A stretch of DNA of 33,502 nt from a virus, in the IMG/VR virus record IMGVR_UViG_3300024267_000011, positions 1 to 33,502 of that record; one strand, given 5' to 3'. The notes below the pieces were generated by a model that ran no database searches, was not told the origin of the DNA, and saw only the letters and a program-made list of their open reading frames with translations. Positions 1-10,100 of the stretch are shown here, piece after piece. Position numbers and translations under genes: made by a program. Each line of letters starts with the position of its first letter. Position 1 is the stretch's first letter.

Positions 1-1475
1 TTCTGGGTAGGATTAGCTAAACCTGTTATTTTTTGGTTATCTGTAACATGTATGTCGCCGGCGCCTGTAATTAAAATTCCTCTGCCGTCAATATCTGCGC
101 CGTTTGCTATAACATTAAGTGTAGTAGCACTTTGTACAGTATTATTAATTGTAATTGTACCTTGTACTTCTAAGTTCTGTAGTTGACCTACTCTGGTAAT
201 ACCAGTTGCAGTAACAATACTAGGATCGATTGTTGTATTAGTAAGTTTATCTACTCCGCCAATCTTATAACTTGATGTAGTATTAAGTAAGTCAAAGTTT
301 ACGTTCGATGTAAATGCATTTGTAACATTTTTCCAAAGTATATCTTTACTTCCTGCACTACTGTTAACGCTAATACCAGATGCATCTGCTTGTATATTAG
401 TAAGTTCTGTACTATCGTTTAATACACCAATTTCAATAATTTTATCTTCAACTCTTAGAGTTTGTACATCAAGTGCAACTCTGTCGCCTTCAACAACTAA
501 GTCTCCAGTTACTCTTAAGTCCCCGTTTACATCTAAAGTATACTGAGGTGTATTTGTAAAAATGCCTACACGTTCTGTTGATGCATCTATGTACAATGCA
601 TCAACAATAACTGCACCCGATGGCGTAGTTCTGACACGCAAACTTATATCATTATCTAATAATTGATTTTCAAAATAAAATCTTGGGCCAACAACTTTTT
701 GAACATGGTTTTGTGATAGACCGACTGTTAATCCACCTGAGTTTTGAATTGTTAGTGTACCGACAGTAACTCCGTTAGCGTCCGAAGGCAAAAATTGATC
801 AGCTGTTCTTATAACGCCAGCTCCTGTAATAAGAGCATTAGCACCACTAGCAGTACCATAAAATCTAAAATTAGTAGCGTTAATTACATTTATGCCTTCA
901 TTTATTATTCCAGATGGATTATCATCTGTTACTAATCCTAAAATTCTTTGGCTATAAACAGGCGTAAATGTTAATCCGCTTAACACAGCAACTAGTTCGC
1001 CGCCGATATATAAATTTGCCAGTGTTCTTGATCGAGATTGAGTATCTAGTATGCTTTCAATTTTAAATCCACTCACATCTTGTGATTCAGTATATTGCGG
1101 TCCAACTAAAATTAAATCATTGCCATCAAATGCATAAAGTTGATTTTTTAAATTATCAATCCATAAATCGCCAGCGACCATTTGCGGTCTAGTATTCTGT
1201 ACATAAGGGCCGCCGCTGGCTTTCCATGTTGTGCCGTCATAGATTTTTAATCTTTCGTCTGACTTGTCATACCATAGTTGACCTACTAACGGATTAGTAG
1301 GAGCCGAAGTGTTAGCAAAATTTTCAAGTAGTTTAATAAAGTTTTCATTAAACGCTTCGCCGTATCCTGAGTAGTTTCTGCCAACTAAAACAAGGTTAGT
1401 AGACGAATTATCAATTTGTCCATCTATTAATTCAGTAAGTAACGTTCCGTCTGTTTTGTTTAGTTGATAACTCAC
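1..1475 (-). CDS. Tail fibre-like virion protein, 3' end cut by window edge
   Basis: An open frame of 491 codons begins at a GTG (1473-1475) and runs off the left edge without a stop. The GTG lies one base past the stop of the upstream collar-domain gene, and the GGAG Shine-Dalgarno is inside that gene's last codons, so the two are probably translationally coupled. The first ~130 residues are clearly paralogous to the neighbour, sharing GRN..(S/T).YG.A, ENF..LLENFAN, GQLWYD and YDGTTW.ASGG. Near residue 300 both carry a VGI.T..P...LDV.GD motif. Beyond that, this protein has a segment with VEDKIIEIG and DASGISV, which I recall from cyanophage fibre-like proteins. No catalytic motif is visible. 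The role is inferred to be a baseplate-attached fibre or adhesin; the receptor-binding end is outside the window. The reading frame is certain, the exact role is not. Confidence 0.75.
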   Translation of the reverse strand, partial: MSYQLNKTDGTLLTELIDGQIDNSSTNLVLVGRNYSGYGEAFNENFIKLLENFANTSAPTNPLVGQLWYDKSDERLKIYDGTTWKASGGPYVQNTRPQMVAGDLWIDNLKNQLYAFDGNDLILVGPQYTESQDVSGFKIESILDTQSRSRTLANLYIGGELVAVLSGLTFTPVYSQRILGLVTDDNPSGIINEGINVINATNFRFYGTASGANALITGAGVIRTADQFLPSDANGVTVGTLTIQNSGGLTVGLSQNHVQKVVGPRFYFENQLLDNDISLRVRTTPSGAVIVDALYIDASTERVGIFTNTPQYTLDVNGDLRVTGDLVVEGDRVALDVQTLRVEDKIIEIGVLNDSTELTNIQADASGISVNSSAGSKDILWKNVTNAFTSNVNFDLLNTTSSYKIGGVDKLTNTTIDPSIVTATGITRVGQLQNLEVQGTITINNTVQSATTLNVIANGADIDGRGILITGAGDIHVTDNQKITGLANPTQ

Positions 1476-1476
1476 T

Positions 1477-3528
1477 TTATTCTCCAGTATATATTATGTA
1501 GTTTACAGATAAAAATGGATTCATAGTTTCTATTGGTTGATTAAGGTCCCCTGTAGTTTTTACGCCACCACTTGCAGGAAATGCTTGAGTTCCTCCTGTG
1601 CCTGGATCTATTGTAAATGTTATTGCTTCTTCATCAACTGGTTCGCCTGCGCCTACTCGCAGTCCATAATATTGCGTTCCTGACGGCGCTTCCATATCGT
1701 GCTCGTGTTCAGGTAAATTATCTGTGTTAATTGTACTTGCTTCGCTTCCTGCATTTCCGCCTATTGCATCTGCTGCAATATCGGTAACTCTGTTTGCAGA
1801 TTGTCCTCCCATATTGTCTAAACCTAATGCAAATCGTCCGCGCAAATCTGGAAGTGCAAAACTGTTTACTCCCTCATCTGCAAGTAAAGTTGCGTCTTTA
1901 AAGTTAAATCCAATTGCAACAAACAACTCAGTATAATCTGATTTTAAAACTTCTGAGCCGTCGCAAAATAACCATCCTTGGGGAGCATTTTCTCCGCCAT
2001 AGGGCATTATTGCACCTGGCGGAACTAAAGGAAGAGTTTTAAGGAAATTTCTTTTTGATATTCTATATACACCAGTTGTTCCAGTTGTTGCATTTAGCAA
2101 TAATTCGTCTGCATTAGATGCTTCAAATGTTAAATCTTTATTAGCAATAAAACTGTTAGCAACCTTTATGTTAAAAGATTTACTGGTGCCGCCTTCTTGG
2201 CCGTCAAATTCAAAACTATTGTTTTCTACATCACCTGTTACAGAAAATGTAGTTGCAGCCGAAAGTCTATCTGCAGACCCTGCTCTACCAGTAATTGTAC
2301 CACTAACATTACCTTGTACATTACCTATAAAGGTATTAGCAAAAATTTGATCATATTTGTTATTTGTTGTACCAACATTTCTTGTACCAGACGTATCGGG
2401 AGCAATATTTCCTGTTTGTAATATTCCTCCTATATCTACGTTGCCGCCGACAAATAAATTTAAAGCAATTCCGGCGCCGCCGCTGGTTGTAATAGAACCG
2501 CTGTTTATACTTGTGCTGTTGTTAGTGCTAGTTATGTTAAGTATGCCAGATTCTGGAGAACCATCTCTAGGAGATATTGTTATATCACCTTTGACATCTA
2601 ATTCTGTTTCTGGTGCAGTGGTATTAATTCCAACAAAACCTTCAGAATCTAATCGCATAACTGTAGGTAATCCATTGGCTGTTTTCAACCTAAAATCAAT
2701 ATTAGATCCTACAATATTTTGTTGCAAAATTATTGCTTCATTTTCTACAGCAACTTTTAGTTGATTCCCTGAACCAACTGATACTCCTTCGTCATTTTTT
2801 ACTATTAAAGGAAAACTTGTTTGGCTTATTGCATTGCCTCTAAGGAAATTTATTGCAGGTACAACTTCTTCACCAATAATAAGTGCTTCTGCTTTTTCAG
2901 AAATACCATTATATTTTAAAGTGTCATTAACTAAAGGCTGGTTAGTAATATTCATGCCAGCCTTTATACCTTGTCTAAAACCTGGAATTACTGTTTTAGG
3001 CACAAAGTCGCTATCTGATATAATTATTGCAGGCTTATCTTTAATTTTAATAGTTAATACTGAATAAACACTATCATTAGCGCCTATAATATTTTCAGAT
3101 TGTGTACCTGTTAACAGTCCGTCACTAAATTCTGGACCAACTAACACCCAAGCAGCGCCAGTAAACAAATATAGCTGCTGACTATCTGTGTTTACCCACA
3201 GATCACCTGATATGCTATTAGATACTTCTGGTTGACTTGTGCTTTTCTTCAATCCTCCGCTAGCAGTCCATGTTGTGCCATCATATACTTTAAGTTGATT
3301 AACGCCTTCACTACTATCATACCATAACTGCCCTTCTACTGGTCGATCTGGGGAATTATTATTTGCAAAATTTTCTAAGAGATGTAAAAAATTTTCTGCA
3401 ATAGCCTGACCGTACGAAGTAACGTTACGGCCGGGTATAGTTAAGCTTGTCTCTTCATTAAGAGTAGCATCTTCTACTATTATTGTTCCTTTGTTTACAA
3501 TATCTGTATAACTAATTTGATATGCCAT
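1477..3528 (-). CDS. Tail fibre protein with phage tail-collar domain
   Basis: A 683-residue protein. Residues 1-130 form an N-terminal module shared with the next gene downstream, probably the attachment part. Around residues 296-313 is a VGINTTAPETELDVKGDI motif. Residues ~500-580 match the phage tail-collar family: the entry PPGAIMPYGG, then GWLFCDGS, then the FALPDLRGRF core. The end has the histidine-rich LPEHEHD and the terminal NPFLSVNYIIYTG typical of this family. T4 gp12, the short tail fibre, carries the same type of collar domain, but overall resemblance to gp12 is not evident. The ATG follows an AGGA 7 bases upstream, and only four bases separate it from the stop of the preceding gene. 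The likely role is host-surface recognition or a baseplate-attached fibre. A structural role is well supported; receptor specificity cannot be read. Confidence 0.85.
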   Translation of the reverse strand: MAYQISYTDIVNKGTIIVEDATLNEETSLTIPGRNVTSYGQAIAENFLHLLENFANNNSPDRPVEGQLWYDSSEGVNQLKVYDGTTWTASGGLKKSTSQPEVSNSISGDLWVNTDSQQLYLFTGAAWVLVGPEFSDGLLTGTQSENIIGANDSVYSVLTIKIKDKPAIIISDSDFVPKTVIPGFRQGIKAGMNITNQPLVNDTLKYNGISEKAEALIIGEEVVPAINFLRGNAISQTSFPLIVKNDEGVSVGSGNQLKVAVENEAIILQQNIVGSNIDFRLKTANGLPTVMRLDSEGFVGINTTAPETELDVKGDITISPRDGSPESGILNITSTNNSTSINSGSITTSGGAGIALNLFVGGNVDIGGILQTGNIAPDTSGTRNVGTTNNKYDQIFANTFIGNVQGNVSGTITGRAGSADRLSAATTFSVTGDVENNSFEFDGQEGGTSKSFNIKVANSFIANKDLTFEASNADELLLNATTGTTGVYRISKRNFLKTLPLVPPGAIMPYGGENAPQGWLFCDGSEVLKSDYTELFVAIGFNFKDATLLADEGVNSFALPDLRGRFALGLDNMGGQSANRVTDIAADAIGGNAGSEASTINTDNLPEHEHDMEAPSGTQYYGLRVGAGEPVDEEAITFTIDPGTGGTQAFPASGGVKTTGDLNQPIETMNPFLSVNYIIYTGE

Positions 3529-3532
3529 ATTT

Positions 3533-4123
3533 TTATCCTGTCAAACTCTGTACTCTTACTGTATAATCAATCTGTATCAAACGGTTAAGTGACTTTTGTA
3601 CAGGATGGAAAATAACATGAGTAATCAGTCTGCCAGAGCCATCAGGACTATAACTTTTTAACCCTAATTCATCAAATACATAAACATCATTTGTGTTACT
3701 TGCTGTATCAAATGCCTGTTGTCCATCTGGTTCTCCGTAATCTAGTAAACAACTTACAAGAATATCGGTATAGTTTGTTCCACTTAAATGCCTTGTTTCA
3801 ATTTTATTCCTTGTAGGATCTATATTGTTTACACTAGCATCATCAACAACTTTAGTAAAAGTCTGATTGTAAAGTGCTGCATTTGTTCCTGTTGAGTTTG
3901 GTGTTAAGTATGTTATAATACCTGTTGGATCAATGTTTGTTCCTCCATTACCAAAACTCATCTCATATATAAATCCTTCGCCTGCATTTGCAAGACTTTC
4001 AGCTAATGCAATGCTCATGTTTTCATAATGGATTGCATTACGCTTGTTAATGTATACCTCTTGTGATTCAGGGTCAAATATTTTAATGTGACCTTGTACT
4101 AATATTCCATGATTTTCTTGCAT
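3533..4123 (-). CDS. Small virion structural protein of T4-like marine phages (function unknown)
   Basis: A 196-residue protein from ATG 4121-4123. A longer 200-residue reading from TTG at 4135 is possible, but the ATG has a GGAT six bases upstream and gives an N-terminus (MQENHGILVQGHIKIFD) like relatives I recall in cyanophages. It shows a conserved head, then YINKRNAIHYENMS, then FIYEMSFGNGG, and ends in a beta-rich segment (IQIDYTVRV). There are no signal peptide, membrane segments or catalytic motifs. It sits where T4 has gene 8 (after genes 6 and 7) but is much shorter than the 334-residue gp8 and is not recognisably gp8. It has its own late-type promoter overlapping the stop of the giant gene. 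It is probably a baseplate or fibre-linker component, by context only. Confidence 0.7.
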   Translation of the reverse strand: MQENHGILVQGHIKIFDPESQEVYINKRNAIHYENMSIALAESLANAGEGFIYEMSFGNGGTNIDPTGIITYLTPNSTGTNAALYNQTFTKVVDDASVNNIDPTRNKIETRHLSGTNYTDILVSCLLDYGEPDGQQAFDTASNTNDVYVFDELGLKSYSPDGSGRLITHVIFHPVQKSLNRLIQIDYTVRVQSLTG

Positions 4124-4149
4124 TATATTATCCAAATTATCCTATACTG

Positions 4150-4157
4150 TATTTATT
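4150..4157 (-). promoter_or_regulatory. Late-type promoter AATAAATA before the 196-residue gene
   Basis: The minus strand reads AATAAATACAG, matching the T4 late -10 element (TATAAATA) in seven of eight bases. It overlaps the stop codon of the giant gene by two bases and ends 26 bases before the ATG at 4123. Placement at a gene boundary and similarity to the gp6 element support it; no transcription evidence is available. Confidence 0.55.
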
Positions 4158-7100
4158 AAGGTTGTTCATATGTGCCAGCACGTAAGAATCTTGCTATTGA
4201 ATTTTGTGAATTTCCTAGCATCTCGTTGTCCTTAGTCCATACTTGACCTTGTCTTTTTATTATTGTAACCCTTGAATTTTCTTGTGGAGTATCTAATAAC
4301 GTTATTGTGTTATTTTCTGTATCAACACTAAACTCTGCTGGTAAAATTATGTCTCCGGCTGGGCTGGTTAAGGCCTTATTCTGATCAAATACAGCTATTT
4401 CATTTTTACGCAACCGCTTACCAGCAGCAAATACTTCAATTTCGTTAATACTATCTATATTATATCCTATAGTAAACGTAGTGCTTGCACCGTCGGCAAT
4501 TAGATTTGCAACTAAATTTTGATCTTTGTAAGGTACAGTTTTATCTTTGTTTTGATTAAATACCTTTTGGCCAGTAATGTGAATCTCTGGCACTCCGGTG
4601 CCTAGTGTTCCTCTTCTTATCTGGCGTAATGTATTTTCTTCTTTAACAAAATATTCTATTCTTTCACCGTTAATGAAAATGATGCCTGGAAGATTTTTTC
4701 CTTTGTCAGGCATTGGCAAATCTTCTCCATTTTTTACTTCTATTCTAAGATCATTATATGCCAAATCTTCTACTAATACTGTAGAATGTGCATCTAGTCT
4801 TTTGTAGTGCGTTCTATTAAGTATATCTTTGAACTGTCTGTATGCAAATCCTTCTACTGTTAGATTTGCAGTAAAATGAATTATTTCTATTGTGTCATTT
4901 TCGTTTGGAATAGTTTCTAATCGCAATCTCATTTTGTCGTCAGTAATAAAATAATCAACACTAGGTGTTAACAACTCTCCATTTTTATTGACCCAGACAT
5001 ATTGTGCATCAATAGCGGGAGCTCTTAATTGTATTTCACCTGCTGTTAGTCTAAAGTATGTGCTTAGTTCAGTGTCAGTAATGAGTGCTTCTCGTTTTAC
5101 AATATCATATTGTATTTTTTCTATTTCCTTTAAGTTATGATTACTAAATTGTGTAACATAGATATTTGCGTTATTAGCAGGAGTATCTTTAAGTGTAATT
5201 TGATTTCCGCTAATAATGTACTCGCTCTCGGCTATATTGTAAACTTCAATTGTATCGCCTGGTTGTCCGTACTCATCTCCTAGTATGATAGAACTATTAG
5301 AAATATCTAAGCGCCATTCTGTTGGTGTAAAAATTTGCTGTCCGTTTAAAAAGACTAGCATAGTTTCTGCATCCAAAGACCCTGCCGGCTGTTGGAATAA
5401 TTCTAACTGATATTCTCTTTGGTTGTTTTCAGGTATGACAAAGTTCTTACTATACCCACTATTAAGAACTTTTTGATCAACTCGTACAACAGTATTATGT
5501 TCAGTAGGAAGTGCATAAAATGGTGCTTGGCCTAATGTAAATACTTCTTGGCTGCCTGTTGCTACAAATTCATCAGTAATAATTTGACTATAATTAACAG
5601 TTTCATTGTCTGACAATATTGTATAATTTAATGTTTGTCCTAGCGTTGCTGGATCAGTAAGTCTAAATGCTAGTCTATTATCACCTTCAACAATTGTTGA
5701 ATAATCGAATATAGTTATGTCTTGTATATCACCGTTTAGAGTTACACTTAGAGCAGTTTTATCAGTGTATTCGTAGTCTATTACAAAATCATATTGCTCT
5801 TGTTCTGTTATTAGTAATTCTCCACTGTCTATTATGTTAGTAGATGTAGTATCTTCTTGTAATATAATAGACAAAGTTTTGTGAGCTTCTACATCTACCG
5901 TTAGCTGTTTTGCTGGCCAGTTTACATTAAATTCTGACTTATCTAATAACTTACCATCATATTTTACAAGTATACTATCTATAGTTCCCGGAAGTATATC
6001 AAAATTATAAGTAAATGATCCTGTACTTCGTGTTCTAAAGTTTTTGCAAGTTATTAATCCTTGACTACCAGACTTTCTTGTAAAAACCTTTAAGTCTAAT
6101 GTATCAAAAACAGATCCTGGCACTAATTCTTCTGTTTTTGCTCGAGAAGTAGAAACAAACAAATCACCGTCTGTGATTATTTCTTCTGCATTTATACCTG
6201 CTGCTGTAGTATAAGCTAAATCTCCGCCTTGTAAAGCACTATCATAGCTGTCTAAATCAGGAGCAACACTACCGTCACTTGTAATTTTTCTTACAACTAA
6301 TACGTCTCCGTCATTTAATGCTATTCCTAAATTTTGAGTTTCAATAATTGTAGTATTACCATCACCTATGATACTATTAACTATTGCATAAGAATTTGTA
6401 GCTGCATCTTCGTCAAACTTAGGATCGTCAATTCTTACCCCATTTCTATATAAATTATAAACTACGTCTTCTTCAAGAGGAGCTCTTAGTTCTACAGCAA
6501 TTGTAGAGCCATCAGATATAAAAATTTCGTCCTCAAACGTATTCTCATATATGTCCCATGCGTCTGTATACCAAGGTTGACTGTCCCATCCGCTTGGTCC
6601 GCCAAAATCAAAACTTTTTACTTCAACGCCGCCGTAATCTATGCCTGTCATTAATTGATTTAGATCTTTACCAAACATATTGTTTGTAGGATTATATGCA
6701 AATTTTATTCTATCTGCTGCATCTAACAAACTTAATGGTTTATAATATTCCACTCTGATTGCAGCATTCGATGCTGGAGGTGTAGCAAATAAAATATTAC
6801 CTTGTTCATAGGTGTAATCTTCTACTTTTTCAACATTACTTGCAACGTAAGTACTTCGTAACATTTCTTGATCATTTACAAACACTTTAATTTTATTTTT
6901 ATTTAAATCTAAAGGCCATTTAAGATCAAAGTTAGCATCAATACCCGAACTAGTAAATGTTTCACTTAGGAACAAATCTTCAACAAAATAATCTCCAGAT
7001 ACTCTATCAAATTTAACTTTTATACTAGGTGTCCTTATTAAGCTTTTTCCTAGGATTGCAAATGCAGTTGCAATTTCACCGTCATCAGTTTGTGACCCTT

Positions 7101-10100
7101 CTAAAGTAATCTTAGGAGGAGTTATAAACATTCCTCCTGGATTACGAACTATAATTTTTGTAACTTTACCGTATCCGATAAATGCTTCGGCTTCTGCTTT
7201 AGAATTATTATCTTCAATAATTACTTTAGGAGGAAATATATATCCAGATCCTGCATTTTTAATTTTTATTTCTAGTATTTGAGCGCCGATATTATCTGTG
7301 AAGAATTTTCGTGGATATTCATCTAAAACAGTATCTACTTTTATAAGTTTATCTTCTTGTATTGTAGATTTAATTGCTTCTATTTGTTTAGTAACATCAT
7401 TATAATACGGACCTGCGTCAAAATCTGTAACTGCTGTATTTGTAGGTTCTAATCTATTATGTCTTGTAACGAACTCACGTATTTTGCTGCTATACGGTTT
7501 TACTTCTTCTACATAATCTCTAAAATATGATAAATTATCATTTCTAAATGTTGCAGGTTGATCTAAGTCTCCTACATTGTGATTAATCTTGATAAAACTA
7601 GTTTTAAATGCCCAATCTAGTGTAGGTTGTTCTGCAACTGCATAGCGTAATCCGCAGAAGAATAAATTTGTATATTCATAAGCAAGATCATTTACAAATA
7701 TCTTATCTCTTAATGTTTCAAATATTATTCTAAGTTCTCTAGAGGGATTATTATCAAATAGTACACTATCAAAACTTCTATTATCGTATCCCACTGTTGT
7801 AGTTACATTGTCATACAATGTAGACAAAAGTGTTATAGTTCCTTTTTCTCGTCCTATCGTTTCGTAATCTACAGAATAATCTTCACTATTACTAGAACCG
7901 ACTCTTTTTAATAAAAGCCAGCCGGATCCGCCAATATTTTTAATTTTAATAATACTATTAAATTCTGGATTAATTGTTTGTAATTGATAAGAAGCATCGA
8001 TTTCATAGTTTATATTTGTAAATTGGTTATATCCCGGTGCATACCAATCCTTGTAATCCCAGTATTTTGTTACATCAAAGCCTTGACTTAACCGACGGAA
8101 CCAATTTTTTTGTATTTCGTTGTATCCATATACACTCCATATACTGTTTGCAGTAGAATCTGATTTTACAAGTACACTAAATTTACGTACAGTAATACTT
8201 GTATCTGGGCCATAACCGGATCCTTGAGAAATAATTGTTGCACCTGTAACATTGCCTAAACTATTGATTACTAATTCTATTTGTGCGCCGGTGCCTTTGC
8301 CGCGCAGTTCAATAGAAGGCGGAACTTTATAACCTCTGCCAGACGAAGTTACATCAATCCTTATTATTTTTCCATTTGAAATAACTGGCTGCAATTTTGC
8401 TTGAGCAACGTTGTTGGTACTTACAAACTGTAGTTCTTCAAAAGTGTCTACAGTTGTGTCATACTCTCTCGATACTATGCTAGGAGTTTCATCAGTCAAT
8501 AATAAATCAGAAATATCATAATCGTCAACTATTAATAATTCTTCAAACTTAAAATTTATTCTCTCTATTGTTTGTTTTAAAGCTTCTGCTCTATTAACAA
8601 ACATTGTTTGACGAGGCTGATTAAGTATACCATACTTTTGTCTTTTTGGTAAGCTTATATCAGGAACAGGCCTATTATTTGTATCAAAGCCTATTAAACT
8701 ATCAAACCATTTACGCTCAATATCTAAATCTAGTTTAGAATTGCTATCTCCTTCTGATAATAATTTAAATTCAACGTGTTCGTTTGAATCTTTAGTAGGA
8801 TTAGATTTATATTTGACATTAAGAACAATATCATTACTTAATATTAAATTATCAAAATTGTTTAAAATCATCCTATTCTGGCCAGTAAAACTAATATATC
8901 TATATCCAGTTTCTCTAGGTGTGCGTATTAAGGACTCGATATCAAAAATACTAATTGTTCGATTTTTTATTTCAGGTATAGTTCTTTTATTTTTTACCCA
9001 AAAGTAATACTTGGTAGAAAAAACTCTTGCTACTTCATCATAAGTTAATTTTGAACTAAATTTACTATCACCATAAATTGGTTGTCCACTAATACCAATT
9101 TTAATTCCTTTTTCTGTGTCTGCAAGTTTAGAATACTGGCTTGGCAAATAATCCGTTTCTACCCATTCATAAACATCTATTGATGCTCCTTCAGTCAATT
9201 TTGACCATGTGTTTTTTTGTTCAAGGATTGTTCCTTGGTATGGATAATCAAATCTTGCAGTGCTTATGTTCCACCAAACTTGTCCTACATGGTCGTCGAA
9301 CCATGTCTGGTCTGGGTCAACTTCTCTTTCAAGGGTACTGCCAACATTATAATATGCAGGATCACTACTAGTTTTGTAAGTAATATTTGTTTCTGCGATT
9401 CCTGCAATTTTTCCTTGTATTGGATCTATATAATCAACATAAGAAACAATTCTATTTTCTTTTGTGTTATACAGATATGCCCCTTCAATTAATTCTAAAT
9501 TTACTGGTGGAACAATTTGTTTATACTCATTCCATGCTTTTTTACCTTTTGGTTTTCTATAATCTACTAGAATACCTTTTTCAGTTTCTAGATTATAAAA
9601 CGGAATGCCTACATAAACGTGGTTATTTTTTGCAAGTAAATTTTTTCCAAATTCTGCTGTAGTACTATCAAATTTAAATTGCTCGCTGTATATGTAAGAA
9701 TTATAAAGGTTTTCATAAACGTATACAACACCAGTGTCTATGCCAACATTTCTAAATTCAGTAAATCCTAGGTCGAATGTAGTTTCGGTTCTTTCTTCTG
9801 AATTTGTATCTAGTAAATAACCCGTTAGTCTATTTTCATATGTGTCGAATCTAGTTGGGATCTTTTGATCGCCATTTAAGCTTGTAATTAATAAAGTTTC
9901 ATCAGTAAACCCAATTTCGTAGCCAAAGTTTTCTGCAATTTCCCCTTGTGGGCTATATAAAAATTGTGGTTCTTGTGATGTAAAAGATCCATTATTTTGA
10001 GTGTATACTAAAACTAGTCCTTGTTTATATTTTCTAGTATTATCATTTAGTACACTAATAACTATCCGTGTACCATCAGGACTAATAGCTACTTTATGTG

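Noticed and set aside
2357-2764. Plus-strand open frame of 135 codons with hydrophobic stretches
   Set aside because: It is antisense to the collar-domain fibre gene, and the apparent membrane segments come from reversed Asn/Ser/Thr codons.
4124-4135. TTG start at 4135 for the 196-residue protein
   Set aside because: It adds only four residues that do not match the recalled family N-terminus; the ATG at 4123 has suitable spacing from GGAT. It is still possible, since AGGA also precedes the TTG.
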